Shown here: piece by piece, positions 14,113 to 25,383 of the stretch
How the letters are laid out: the number at the start of each line of letters is the position of its first letter
Numbering within the stretch: position 1 is the stretch's first letter
Assembly: GCA_020465985.1 (NCBI GenBank)
Contig: JAANYP010006924.1
Span: 558,001-622,000, forward strand
Direction of reading: 5' to 3'
Source: Centrapalus pauciflorus
Taxonomy: Eukaryota > Streptophyta > Magnoliopsida > Asterales > Asteraceae
Length of the DNA stretch: 64,000 nt
Position numbers and translations under genes: made by a program
The notes under the pieces: model-generated
Database searches by the model: none
Told to the model about the DNA's origin: nothing
The model's input: the letters and a program-made list of their open reading frames with translations, nothing else

Positions 14113-14415
14113 TGTGAATTCTAGTTTCTACCAATTCAATCAACAATATGTAAAGAATAAGAACAATGAATTTAATCAATACTAACCAAATGATTTGATT
14201 GACAATCTTGATGATTACAAACTGACTTCAGGAATGTTCTTCGTGTACAGTACCAAATGATTCCCTAATTACAATACGTACAAAATGGATATTCTTACAG
14301 ATCTTCTAAATTGGAAAGTCAACAAGACTATTTATACATATTTACAAACTATAAGGAAATTACAAAAACAGTCCCTAGACTTTGATATTTCATCAATCAA
14401 AAACATATTCTAACA
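14113..14415 (-). repeat. 5' LTR of Copia A (303 bp)
   Basis: On the minus strand it runs from TGTTAGAATATG to AATTCACA. A TATAAATA box sits at 14336-14329 on the minus strand, about 80 bp from the LTR start. The left boundary is set by the PBS; the right boundary by the point where Copia B gag coding resumes. Confidence 0.88.
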
Positions 14416-17012
14416 CTGCTTGTTTTTGCAATGATGGAACTAGCAGAATCAATAGGCCTCATGTCCTCAGTTTCAGGATAGTCTTTGGCTATATGTGTCT
14501 TCTTCCCACACTTATAGCATTTTCTCTTTTTAGCCTTTTTGGAAGAAGAACCTCCAGAAACATATTCTGAATTATTTTTGTTGATTCTATCAGCAGGTTT
14601 AGCAAACTTATTACTATTTTTAGATGAATCAACAGTTTGGGTGGAAGGCACAATGGCAACAGCTTTGCTTGTGTCTTCTTTCCTCTTTTTGGTAGGACAG
14701 ATATCAAACACAGGAAGCTTGATTGGCCTTTGACCTTCCACAGGCTTGGGAAACTTATTCTCAAATTTCTCAGGTAGAGCAATGGCTTTGCATTTGCCCT
14801 TACTGAGATGTGATTGATGTTTCCTATCAACATGATCACTGCTTTTGGTTCTGAAAGACTTACATTCATTTATAACCAATTTTCCACTATGATTTATAAA
14901 CTTATTTGAAACCACAGCAGATTTGCTTTCAACATGAGACTTACCCCTGTTGAAAGCAGGCTTCTTACCTTTTGAAAATTTTTTCTCAAAATGATTAACA
15001 GGTCTCTTACCATCAGCTTTGGACCCAGAGCCTGTTTTGTCAACAGGTTTAGTGTCCACAGCTGCAGTTTGAGCATGTTTTCCTTTCTTCTGCTTGTGTG
15101 AATCACCAGAGCACTTAGCAGGCTGATTTGATGGAGAACATATTCCATCATCAGCTTTTGGCGCTTTTTCACACAAGCTGTCAGTATTTTGAGGCCTGAC
15201 AAACCTGTTTGTTGAGACTAGCTTAACATTTACTTTTTGAATGAAAGTGCTAGGAAGCTCACCAAGAGTGGACAAGTCATCTTTCAGATTATTTATCTCA
15301 ACAATAGAAGCTGCTTTGTCAAGATCCCCTCCAAGATAGGCTTGGATTTGTGCAGGGATCTGTTGACTAATGCAATGGCTGACTTTTTGTGCAGATTGGC
15401 ACCAAGAGTCAACTATCTTTTGAAGCTTTGCATGTTTTACGTCTGTCTCTCTCTTTTCTTCTAGTAAAATGGAGTTGATGTGTTTTAATTCATCAAGCTC
15501 AGTTTCCAGCTTATGGAAACTGTTCAGTTTACTGGATTTTATGTCAGGATCATTTTTAAACTTAGAGATTTCAGACAGTAAGACATTGTGCTTCTCAACA
15601 ACAGCTTTTAAATCAACAAGCATGTATTCAAACATTTTTACTTTTTCATCAGAACTGTAAGCCATAAAGTTTTGTACCTTGTACATCATTGTGGGATTCA
15701 AGTTCTCTAAGCTGCTGAAGGCTTCAGCTTCAGTCAGGTACTGTTTGAAGTTGCTGGTTGATGGGACATTAGTGTTGGCCATCAGACAGTTGTTATCTTC
15801 TTCATCTGAAGATGAATCAAATTCCTCCCAATCACATGTCTCAGCCATGAGTCCCTTTTGCTTGTTGGAAGCCACTGAGTTTCCCAACTTCTTCAGCTTA
15901 GCCATGGCCATAAGGTACTTAACCGTATAGCCATCGTCCCTGTTTGTCTTGAATGGTTTGGATGACTGACCAACAGCTTTTGACACACAGTCAGCAGCTA
16001 TGTGGCCAGTTTTGCCACATTTAAAGCACTCAGCCTTAGATTTATCAAATGCCTTCTTTTTGACAGCATTTGAGTTTCCCTGCAGCATTCTTCTACCAAA
16101 CCTTTTCTTGTTGAACCTTTTGACAAGCATTGCAATCATTTGCTCATCATCAAGTTCAGCAAGATCTTCACCGTCTTCCTCTTCAGACATCTCTTCCCTT
16201 TCATCATCAGCCTGTTGATCATGTTGTGTGAACACATCACATACCTAACCAACAGGTTGTCTCACGCTGGCCACTAAGGCAGCACCTCTCTTAGACATTT
16301 CCAAGGCATTTCTTTTCTGTAGCCTGGACTGCTCATCATTCAGTAGGGATCCATATAAGTTTACAAGATCTATACATTTGATGGTGCCTGAATTTCTCAA
16401 GATGGTAGAAAAGTAGTTTCATTCTTCAGGCAGGATGTCCAAGAACTTGTTCACCAGAGTCAGGCTGTCCTTTGTGATCCCAACAGCTTTGAGATCATTG
16501 ATAAGAGCAGTAAACCTGGTGTAGGTTTTCGTGAGTTACTCATTTGGTTTTGCAAAGAAGAGTTCATACTGTCTAACAAGATTGTTAATCTTGTTATCCA
16601 GTGTGATTGTGGGACCATCATAGACTGTGCACAAAGTATCCCACATCTCCTTTGCAGTCTTCATCTTCTCAACCTGTTTGAACACATCATCAGGAAGAGA
16701 AATGACCAGGTTATTCCTGGCTTTTGCATCCAGAGCAACAAGTCTTTTGTCTTCATCAGACCATTGAGCTTTGGCCTTCTCAAAGGTTCTGATTTCAGGG
16801 GCAACTCCTTCAACAGCAGGAGTGATAGTAGTAACAGAAGTTGGCACATAGGGACCTTCCATTACTATCTCTGGCAGTTGTACGTCCAGATTCTCTAAAT
16901 AGAGCATCATTCTGCACTTCCAACCAGAGAAGTTCTGATGATTGAACTTGGGGGGTTTGGTCATTGAACCATTGTCATAGAAAGAGGAGGAACTTGCAGC
17001 ACTGTTGTCCAT
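14416..17012 (-). pseudogene. gag: Copia B gag with three in-frame stops
   Basis: One reading frame runs from the Met at 17012 to the Copia A insertion, about 866 codons, broken only by stops at 16536-16538, 16419-16421 and 16245-16247, with no frameshift. The first 158 residues are a Copia Gag N-domain. After the stops come an acidic stretch, a CCHC knuckle (CFKCGKTGHIAADC), a coiled-coil region, a long Lys-rich linker and a second, degenerate knuckle (CYKCGKKTHIAKDY) just before the insertion. At least two stops look like Trp codons changed by G-to-A. The last codons read straight into the Copia A LTR. The Gag would have packaged RNA; this copy cannot make a full product. Confidence 0.87.
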
Positions 17013-17060
17013 GGGAAAGTAGGGAGAATGAGAGATCTAGAGTTGACACACACTCTATCT

Positions 17061-17072
17061 GCTCTGTTACCA
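17061..17072 (-). other. Primer-binding site of Copia B
   Basis: The minus strand reads TGGTAACAGAGC, one base different from the canonical Met-tRNA site, two bases from the LTR end. Confidence 0.85.
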
Positions 17073-17074
17073 GT

Positions 17075-18180
17075 TGTAGGTCCCAAAAGGTTTCCCTAGT
17101 GTATAGTTCTAAGCTGTAGAGGGGGTGAATACACCAATTTAAAACTCAACACTCTTTTCTCATTGTTTGTGTATATTATCAACAAGTGTTAATTACAAGC
17201 AAGCCTGAACTGCGGAAAGGTTCAAGCTGAGATGACAGATACAACAGATGCTTCAACTAATCTAAGACACACTCAGACTAGATACAATGACTACACTCAC
17301 TTAGATGCACTCACTGATTTTACAAGACACAGATGGACAGCTTGAGTACGAACAGCTTAGACACACGTACTGTTATATTCAAGCAGACTTACATGCATGA
17401 AAAACACACTTTAATGCACGATCTGATTCCACACTCTTGGATGTCTCACAATCCTTAGAAGCTTCCTTTTATACTCTCACTGAGAATCTCAGTGAAGCTT
17501 CTTCATTGGACAATGAAAAAGTGGGATGTCTTTCCAAAAAGACAAAACACCTTTTCTGCATATGTTGATAAAGCAGACTTGTCTTCATGTGGCAGAATCT
17601 TTGTCTCTTTCTTTTTGTCACTGTTGCATAAGGCTTTAACCTAAAGAGAAATGTCAACTTTGCATCTTTCTTCTTTTGTTAAGGCCATTTTGATATAAGA
17701 AAAGGTCTGTCACCCTTTTCAGATATCTGTTTGTCTTCATGTAACATAACAGCGTAGGCAGGCTTTTGTAGTTACTGTTTTCCACTTTGTCTTCGACTTG
17801 TAAACTGATCTTGTAGTAAAAAACAATACATGAGGACTTGGAAACATATTCCATAAAGTGTTTAGCATGTTCACAAAGAACAGGTTCTGTTTACAAAGAA
17901 CAAACACTTAGAATCTGTCCAAGCTGCTCAACAGAACAGAGCAGCATAGACAGTTTATGTCCAGTCTGTTCAGCAGACAGAACAGCTTGGGCAATCTGCC
18001 TTTGTTGCAACAAATGCAACAGGGTGAGCAGTTTTGGCTGATATTGCAAATCACTTTTCAGGTTTCAATAAGGCATAAACAGGCCTTAAATTATACCTTC
18101 AAGTGCATCAAACAGGTTTGATTAAAAATCTTCCCCTAAGATGTAGAGCAGGTTTGACTGAGGCCTTTTTGTGCCTAACA
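17075..18180 (-). repeat. 5' LTR of Copia B (about 1.1 kb)
   Basis: On the minus strand it runs from TGTTAGGCACAAAAAGG to GGGACCTACA. A TATAAAAGG box lies at 17473-17465. It is closely similar over its length to 21751-22868. Confidence 0.85.
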
Positions 18181-19004
18181 TTTCATCTATGCGGAAAGAC
18201 ATATAATAATAAATGTATTAATTAGTCGTTGTGGTACAGGGCTTAATTTTAATTCCGTAGTATAAGTAATTGTTTGTTTTGTGAAAGTTGAGAGCTATTG
18301 TAATAGAATTTGTTTTTTTTTTGGCAATCACATATATTAGATGTCTATAGGAGTCACTTGGTAATTTCGTATTCAATTTTAATTTTGTTTCGGGTTAGTT
18401 GGATTTATAAACCGCCACGTGTGCTCTCCTATATTTTAAATCGAGAAATTTATTATTTGGTTATTGATTTTTAATTAATTTAGTTTAAATATTGCAAACC
18501 ATGTTTTTATATCACTGATTCCGTATAGAAATAATAATTCATCTTAATAATCTTTTTAAACTATATATTATTTTTTTAATTTGTATATTTTATGTTTTCT
18601 TCTAGACTATTTGAGTAATTATATTAAATGTTGACAGATTAAAAAGCTAATATGACAATTACTATTATTTTTTTTTTTTGGAGTGAACTATTTTGATATT
18701 ACATCTCTTGAGATAACCGAAAATCTAATTAAAATTTTTAAAATAATTTATTTACGTAATTAAAAGTTAATAATGACATAAATTATAAAGTTTTTAGTGT
18801 ATTTTATTTCAATTCGATTTGATAAGTTTAGTCATATAACAATAAATTCCATGTATAAGTTATACTAATAATTTATTTAGATCAAAATAATTAAATTTAT
18901 TAGTTAATACAAAAAAATGACATGAGTTATCGAGTAGATCATAGGAATATTTAATATTAAGTCACTGATTTAATTTGTTTAATACCAAAATTGTTTTCAT
19001 CTCT
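18181..19004. other. AT-rich spacer, no gene seen
   Basis: AT-rich sequence with many stops in every frame. It could be the decayed 3' internal region of the element whose PPT and LTR follow at 19005, but no pol motif can be read. Confidence 0.5.
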
Positions 19005-19317
19005 AAGGGGGAGATTGTTGGATACAATTATATATAGAGTTGAAAAGCAATATACTGTATTAGTTCTAGGGTGTGTTTTGTAAATATTCAATTGTTGTAT
19101 TTGAGTATAAATAGGAAGTGGAATAATAGAATAAAGAGAACTGACAGAATAGAAGGTGGACAGGTGAATGCATGTTGAGAGAATTGCTTTGCAAGTCACC
19201 AAGAACCGAATGTAATATCTTTTCTCTCAACTTAATCATTCAATATATTGTATTGAATTGTTAATTGTTCATATATTGTTTAATGTTGATATGAATTGCA
19301 TGAAATGTGATTTCACA
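19005..19317 (+). mobile_element. PPT and 3' LTR of a Copia remnant (D)
   Basis: A polypurine tract (AAGGGGGAGA, 19005-19014) immediately precedes an LTR starting TGTTGGATAC at 19016, the usual Copia 3' junction. A TATAAATA box lies at 19106-19113. The best right end is TTTCACA at 19317, giving about 302 bp. No matching 5' LTR is visible, so the element is truncated on the left. Confidence 0.75.
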
Positions 19318-19983
19318 AACATATATTAATTAATGTATTAACAATTTTAACATACTTACACGTTGTACCTAAATTTTAAGAAACATTTTTTTTTAAATTT
19401 TTAAATACTTTTATGAAAATATATGATTCCTTAATTAGCCTTTAAAACTAAGTTAATCAACAAATTAATTCAAACAAAATATATAATTATGATTAAATAT
19501 ATTATTTGTAATTAATATATATTTAAATTAACAAATAAAATAATTTGTTTTTAATATAGTTACACATTGTAGAAAAGTTTTAGGATATAATTTCTAATTT
19601 TTTAAAGAAGTCTTTATTAAAATATATAATTCCTCAAATACCCTTTAAAAAACAAGTTAATTAACAAATTAAACTAATAAAATATATAATCAATAATTTT
19701 AAGATCATTCATACAATAACTCGGTCTATATAAATTTCATTATAAAATGGTCTCAACTTTGATACAACATGTTTAATATAAATAAATATTACTTGAAAAA
19801 TAAATATAACATAATGGTATTGTTATTTATCACATGAATTTTAGTTACATAAATTCAATGTAAAACCTTATTAATATTCATTTAAATTAATGTATTAAAA
19901 TAAACTTATAATATAATTACATGTTATATAGAAACTTCATGAAATATTAATTAAAAAGTTTTTACGAAAGCATATAACTAATC
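19318..19983. other. AT-rich spacer, no gene seen
   Basis: Very AT-rich sequence without readable coding or repeat structure. Confidence 0.5.
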
Positions 19984-20311
19984 TGTTAGACATTTAATTT
20001 CGATCATGTGGAGTTATTTTGTAATAATTATTGTGTTAATATTAGTCTTGTATTTTATTTCTATGTAAAAGTCAAGGGGGCAATTGTGTCAATGCCCCAT
20101 ACTTAATTAAAGGAGGCTATGTATAGCTCCTAGGGTTTTGTATTGTGGTACACGGTTGATAATACACACTTATTCTAGCCGCCAATATTGATATTCTCTC
20201 AACATTCCTTTTGTCTTTCTTCATCATTACTTAATTATTGAGCTTGATTCTTCTTGGGTTTTGATAAAGAAACATTAAAGTGCTGATTATTAAAGGGAAT
20301 ACATTAAAACA
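19984..20311 (+). repeat. 5' LTR of Copia remnant C (328 bp)
   Basis: Starts TGTTAGACATTT and ends ATTAAAACA, directly followed by a Met-tRNA primer-binding site. The rest of the element after its leader is absent from this window. Confidence 0.85.
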
Positions 20312-20313
20312 AT

Positions 20314-20325
20314 TGGTATCAGAGC
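20314..20325 (+). other. Primer-binding site of Copia C
   Basis: TGGTATCAGAGC two bases after the LTR end; sets the element on the + strand. Confidence 0.92.
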
Positions 20326-20739
20326 TAGAAAGGTGGATTTCAACTTGCTTCACTCGGATTCTGCTGGGTTTTTCTCAAGTTCATCAGTTCTTCATCATTC
20401 CATTCGGTTAGATCCATTTAACCTTCAGTTTTCGGTTGTTTTTGTGTTATTATTGTCATATAGTCATCACTTTATCATACTCTACTGATTTAGAGCCTCT
20501 TAGGTTCAATCTTTCCATTAAAATCATCCATAATCGGTTGTTTTGAAAAGTTTAAAAAATATGGGTTTTAGTGGGTTTTTGCTTGTTTTTTACTGATTTT
20601 TAAGTGTTTGGGTATATTTTAAAACATCAAAACTGTTTAAAATAGTTTCCGAATCATTTAAAAACATTTTTAGGCCTTAAACCTGCTAAAATCGAAGTCT
20701 GAACCGTTCTGTTATTTGAATATCTGTTAAAACCTGTTG

Positions 20740-21290
20740 TACTTCGGACCTATACTGTAGCATTTCGGACCATCTAGGACCCAACTTCGGACCAATTTCG
20801 GACCATATTCGACCCTAGTTTGGACCTCATTTCGGTCCATTTTGGACCACAGTTAGGTGTAATTCGGACCATCCTAGTGCCTATTTCGGACCCTAATTCG
20901 GTCCCATCCGAAATTCGGACCTTCCGAAGTTCAGATCAGGCATTTTCACTTTCATCATTTGACTTGTGCTTTAATTTCAACTCTCACTTCGGACCTTATC
21001 CATTTCGGACCAACCGAATCCGGACCATCCGAATTCGGTCCCCTCCCTGGACTAAGTGCCTGTCCGAATTAGTCACTGTTCCCCCGAATTCGGACCGTCC
21101 GAATTCGGTTCCTTCACACATCCGAACTATACACTGTTCATCCGAAGTCCCAACTGTTCACCCGAATCCGACTCATCCGAATTCGGCTCATTCAGCACCA
21201 ACCATCCGAATTAGGTCCCTGTCCGAATCACGTGTTTATCCGAATTCGTTCCTTGTAAGACTTGTTTTTCATCCGACCTGGTTAAACTCG
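20740..21290 (+). repeat. TTCGGACC / CCGAATTCGG repeat tract in the Copia C leader
   Basis: A loose array of TTCGGACC and CCGAATTCGG words at short, uneven spacing, embedded in otherwise unrelated bases. Many units are palindromic around GAATTC. A 182-codon ORF (20820-21368) runs through the array, but its product is only a readout of the repeats. Confidence 0.8.
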
Positions 21291-21750
21291 GGTAAAACTA
21301 AAATTTTGGTTTTAATCGAGTTTGATCAAGGCATATTCGAGTTGGGTAAGACCTTCAATCGAGTTTGATGAATGCTCTATTCGAGTTTTATATATGTTTA
21401 ATTCGAGTTACACAGTACTTAAATTCGAGATGCACATACTTTGATTCGAGTTTCTCATTTTAATTCAAGTCAAACAGAACTAATTCGAGTTTAACAATGC
21501 AACAATCGAGTTTTACAATTTATCAATCGAGTTTTCCTCAGAATTAATCGAGTTGCACCCTTTTTCATTCGAGTTTCACTTCTTTGTAATTCGAGTTGAT
21601 TTCCATTTCATTCGAGTTTAACATAACTTCATTCGAGTTACTCTTCATATCTTTCGAGTTTGATCATTACATATTCGAGTTTAGTCCTTTATCATTCGAG
21701 TTTCATTACTCTTCATTCGAGTTTGATTCTTCATCCGAGTTTGATTCTTG
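21291..21750 (+). repeat. Tandem ATTCGAGTTT repeats in the Copia C leader
   Basis: About twenty copies of ATTCGAGTT(T) at roughly 20-25-bp spacing with variable spacers. The same core in the same sense direction forms the leader array of Copia A (13140-13680), although the two LTRs look unrelated. The array runs directly into a B-family LTR at about 21751. Confidence 0.88.
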
Positions 21751-22868
21751 GTCCCGAGAGGTTCCCAAAGTATATAGCTTTAAGCTGTAGAGGGGGGGTG
21801 AATACAGCTATTTAAAAACTACACACTATTTTCTCAATGTTTGTATGTATTATCAACAATTTGTTAATTACAAACAAGCTTGAATGCGGAATAGTTCAAG
21901 CTGAGATGACAGATACAACAGTATGTTCACTAGTCTAAGACAAACTCAAACTAGAATACAATGAATACACTCACTAAGAAGCACTCACTGTGTTTACAAG
22001 ACTTAAGGGAACAGCTTATGTAAAACAACTTAGACACACAGATGCTGGTTTACACAGAAGGCTTGCATGCATGAAAATCACACTTGCACGTTCACTCTTG
22101 GTTTCAGCACTTAGCTTTCTTCACACTTCTTTCTGACCTTAGAAGCTTCCTTTTATACTCACTTAGAGGATCTAAGAGAAACATCTTCATTGGACGGAAT
22201 GAAAAAGGAGAAGTCTTGTTGAAAAGACAACATAACCTTTTCTGCACTTTTCTGAAAAGCAGACTTGTCTTCACATGTGCAGAACTTTTGTCTTTTCACT
22301 TTGTCTACTGTTGCATTGCCTTTAACTAATTTAGGAATGTCAACTTTGCGTCTTTCTTCCTTGTAAAGGCCTATTTTGATATAAGAAAAAGGTCTGTCAC
22401 CCTTTTTCAAATAACCTTTTGTCTTCATGTTACAGAACAGCGTGGGCAGGCTGAGCAGTTCTGTTTTCCACTTTGTCTTCGACTTTGTAAACTGATCTTG
22501 TAGTCAAAAACAATACATGATGACTTGGAAACATATTCCATGAAGTGTTTAGCCTGTTCACAAAGAACAGGATCTGTTCACAAAGAACAGAACACTTTAA
22601 AAGTGCCCAAGCTGCTCAACAGTGTAGAGCAGCGTAGACAGTTTATGTCCAGCCTGTTCAGCAGACAGAGCAGCTTGGACAAACTGTCTTAGTTGCAACA
22701 CATGCAACATATAGAACAGCTTTAGACTGATATTGCAAATCATTTTCAGGTTTCAATAAGGCATATAACAGGCCTTAAATTCAACCTTCAAATGCATCAA
22801 CAGGTTTAATTATAAATCTCCCCCTCAGATGTAGAACAGGTTTGACTGAGGCCTTTTTGTGCCTAACA
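21751..22868 (-). repeat. B-family Copia LTR, solo or truncated
   Basis: Aligns along its length with the Copia B LTR (17075-18180), including the GCTGTAGAGGGGG block, TATAAAAGG box (minus strand, near 22156-22148) and the terminal TGTTAGGCACAAAAAGG on the minus strand. The first few bases at the 21751 end are missing or altered, and no matching internal region adjoins, so this is a truncated or recombined copy. Confidence 0.8.
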
Positions 22869-23212
22869 TTTTTTTTCCCTAAAACTCTTCCTCCATACGT
22901 GGTTTTTAGTTTACGGGATAAAATTTAAAAGAATTTAGATTAAAATTTTTGTATTAATGTACATGGTGAAGAGATATAAAAGATAGTTTTTAGTTATGAT
23001 TAAAAATATATATTGAGAACTAATTTAGGTATGAGTTGAAATATAATTCATGTACGCATTTATAGAAATGTCAAATTTCTATAATTGAAAATTTTGATGG
23101 TAATTGTGTAAAATTAAAAATTTAACTCTACCATCAAAGGATCCAAATAACTAAATTTTTGTTCCAATTCCCTTGAATTCTATTTCACGGAAACAAAGGG
23201 AAAGAATGGAGT
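22869..23212. other. AT-rich spacer, no gene seen
   Basis: No coding or repeat structure recognised. Confidence 0.5.
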
Positions 23213-23735
23213 CATTTATAAATGTGTTAAAGTCGTACAAATATATGTTACTTTACTGAAATTACTCAAATGACTAATCTACTTATTTTTTTTATCCTAT
23301 TGATGCTTGTACTTAAAATTTATTGTTGAGATGGTACTTTTGATTACCGGTTCTACCGATAATGATGTTATATTTGTGTTTTTAAAAATATGAAAAGAAT
23401 CTATATGCTTATGTGGATTTTCTAAATTATTTATATAGATCAAAATCCACGTTTTACTCCAAAATAACTTGTCGATATGGTATGTGTAACCAGTAACTAT
23501 GTTGATATGGTAAATCCACGTAAGCATCATGTCATTAAAAATATGTCACGTTGTCATTTGAATTAGCAAAAATTGTCATATCAACATAGTTACGGGCTAC
23601 ACGTACCATATCGGCAAGTTATTTTGGAGTACAACTACCATCTGGTCAAAAAATAAAGTTAATTAGTCATTTAGGTAAATTAAGAAAAGTATGTTGCATT
23701 TGTACAACTTTAACTCTTTATAAATATGCTTTAAC
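23213..23735. mobile_element. Long-inverted-repeat MITE, Mutator-like
   Basis: The two halves are imperfect inverted copies. The left arm (from about 23213, TTTATAAATGTGTTAAAG) pairs with the right arm ending near 23728, and the best-matched inner arms are about 23455-23515 and 23575-23635. Arms over 100 bp with no ORF suggest a foldback or Mutator-type MITE. I could not fix an exact target duplication, so the superfamily is a guess. Confidence 0.55.
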
Positions 23736-24895
23736 AACATTGATTTCATTCGTTTCTCACCTGTTTGTGAACACAATTTCTTGATTCTTTTCACTTTCTT
23801 CCCGGTTCATGAACACGTGAGAGATTTTAAATGTACACCCCTCTTTTGCTAGGTACCCCTCCCCCCCCCTCCCCTCCCTCCCCCTCCTCTCCTTTTATGT
23901 TACAGAGATGATTAAGATTAATTAATGAGGTCACGTGGACCACATCATTAACAAAAAAACATATGAGAAGAGAGGGTGTATGATTAGTAAAATTAATAAA
24001 TGCATGTGTCCATTTAGCATGATCAAACACAATCACGAATATTATTTCTCTTCTTTTGCATCTTTTTTCCCTTTTTCTTCTTTTTTCCTTCGAATACGTC
24101 AAGGACTGATTATGTACTTTAAATTAAATCGTTATGTCAGATATAAAAATATAAAGCATCTCAAATGGAAGGTTTTAAGGCCTGAAGAAGCGGGGATGAT
24201 ATCTCTCTGACAATTCGTGTATTCATGTCGTTTTCACGTGTCAGACACGAAATTGACACGACATGAATACACGAAGAGCAATAAGTTTTATCTCACTTTT
24301 TAAAATGTATTTGTGCCGTGTCGTGTCTCTCACGAATTCATGTATTCGTGTCTCCAATTATCAGGTCTAAGCTTGACATTGCTTGGAACGTCACCCTCTT
24401 CCTTTGGTATTCAAATGCCAAGTAGTTTCAACCATTACACAAACACACATATAACTATTTATATTTCATCACTCCTTATATATACTTACATATTCTTTCA
24501 TTTTTCTCAACTTAACACAACTCAAATATTATCTAAAATTCTTCCATTTCTATCATTTTAAATTTTAAAAAAAAACATTGAACATGTTTGGGGTATTCAA
24601 ATATTGATCTCAACATTAATGCAATTGGTGATTTTGAAAACATATATTCAGACCAAGACTTCACGTAGTTTAATTTTCATTTTAATGTTTAAATTTAATG
24701 TTCTTAGTTTAATTTTTGCATTTAATGTTCTTATTTTATTTTTCAAATATAATATTCTTCATTTTCATCTTAATGTTATTAAATTTAATATTATTTTTAA
24801 GTTGAATATCCTAATTTTTAATGTTATGTTTAATTTTAATATTTATTAACTTAATGTTATTTTTATTTCAATGTCTTATTTTAATTGAAATGAAA
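23736..24895. other. Spacer with poly-C tract and ACACGA-type hairpin
   Basis: Holds a C-rich tract (about 23848-23892) and a short hairpin whose arms (24214-24231 and 24259-24276) read TTCGTGTATTCATGTCG and its complement. ACACGA-type words recur to about 24360 and again at 43050-44000, so this may be a fragment of a dispersed element. No gene seen; the rest is AT-rich. Confidence 0.45.
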
Positions 24896-25378
24896 ATAAA
24901 AAAAGAATGCCAACAACACCCTCAATTGACACGAAATGACAATGGATGACAATTTGTAAACTACTCTTGAGGCCTATACATTCCGCAAACTTATACTTTC
25001 TTGTAGAACTTCCCATCACATAATGTACGGGCTCTTGAACCTTCTGAGTGGCTCCTTCAATTAGTTTCAATCCCACTTGTACAACTAGATTTAATACATG
25101 TGCTCCACAACACACATGTATATTTTCCCGTTACAAACCAACGTGTTATTTAAACGTAAATAATCTCTCAAAGAATTAAATAGACCATTATTATTTGTTG
25201 CATTATCCAAAGTGATCGTAAAAACCTTTTTCCTAATTCCCCAATCCATTAAAAAGTTACTAGCGTACTCCTCTATAAGAGGATCCCTGTGAGAAAGATG
25301 TATAGCTCTAAAGTTCTAACACCTTTTTTTCTTAAAACTCATGTGCCATCAATATAATGAGCGGTCAACTCCATATAT
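24896..25378 (-). pseudogene. hAT transposase pseudogene, C-terminal half
   Basis: Minus-strand reading gives the conserved catalytic-region signatures of BED-finger hAT transposases (RICESLEEPER-like). YMELTAHYID comes near 25375, KKVFTITLDNATNNNGL near 25230, and CGAHVLNLVVQVGLKLI near 25110-25060. The match fades near 24960, so the C-terminal dimerisation region is missing. Stops and frame changes are present. At 25378 the reading is cut by Copia-type element E and resumes at 40664. It is a dead transposase gene; a domesticated protein is unlikely given the breaks. Confidence 0.8.
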
Positions 25379-25383
25379 CCTTC

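Larger units (their letters stand above)
9570..14415 (-). mobile_element. Copia element A, minus strand, 5' part
   Basis: Reading the minus strand from 14415: an LTR starting TGTTAGAATATG and ending AATTCACA, a Met-tRNA primer-binding site, a leader with tandem repeats, then gag and the start of the protease, cut at 9570 by the Gypsy insertion. The rest of the element must lie beyond the Gypsy copy, outside the window. The element itself is inserted in the gag of Copia element B; the target duplication should be CTGCT (14416-14420 on the + strand), with its partner outside the window. The long coiled-coil, acidic Gag suggests the SIRE/Maximus lineage, stated as likely rather than proven. Confidence 0.88.
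14416..18180 (-). mobile_element. Copia element B, minus strand, 5' part
   Basis: Minus-strand order: LTR (18180-17075), PBS, gag (17012-14416), then interruption by Copia A. The remaining gag-pol and 3' LTR should lie left of the window. The LTR is about 1.1 kb. A related LTR lies at 21751-22868. Confidence 0.87.

Noticed and set aside
20820..21368. 182-codon ORF as a gene
   Set aside because: It is a readout of the TTCGGACC/CCGAATTCGG and ATTCGAGTT repeats in a retrotransposon leader.
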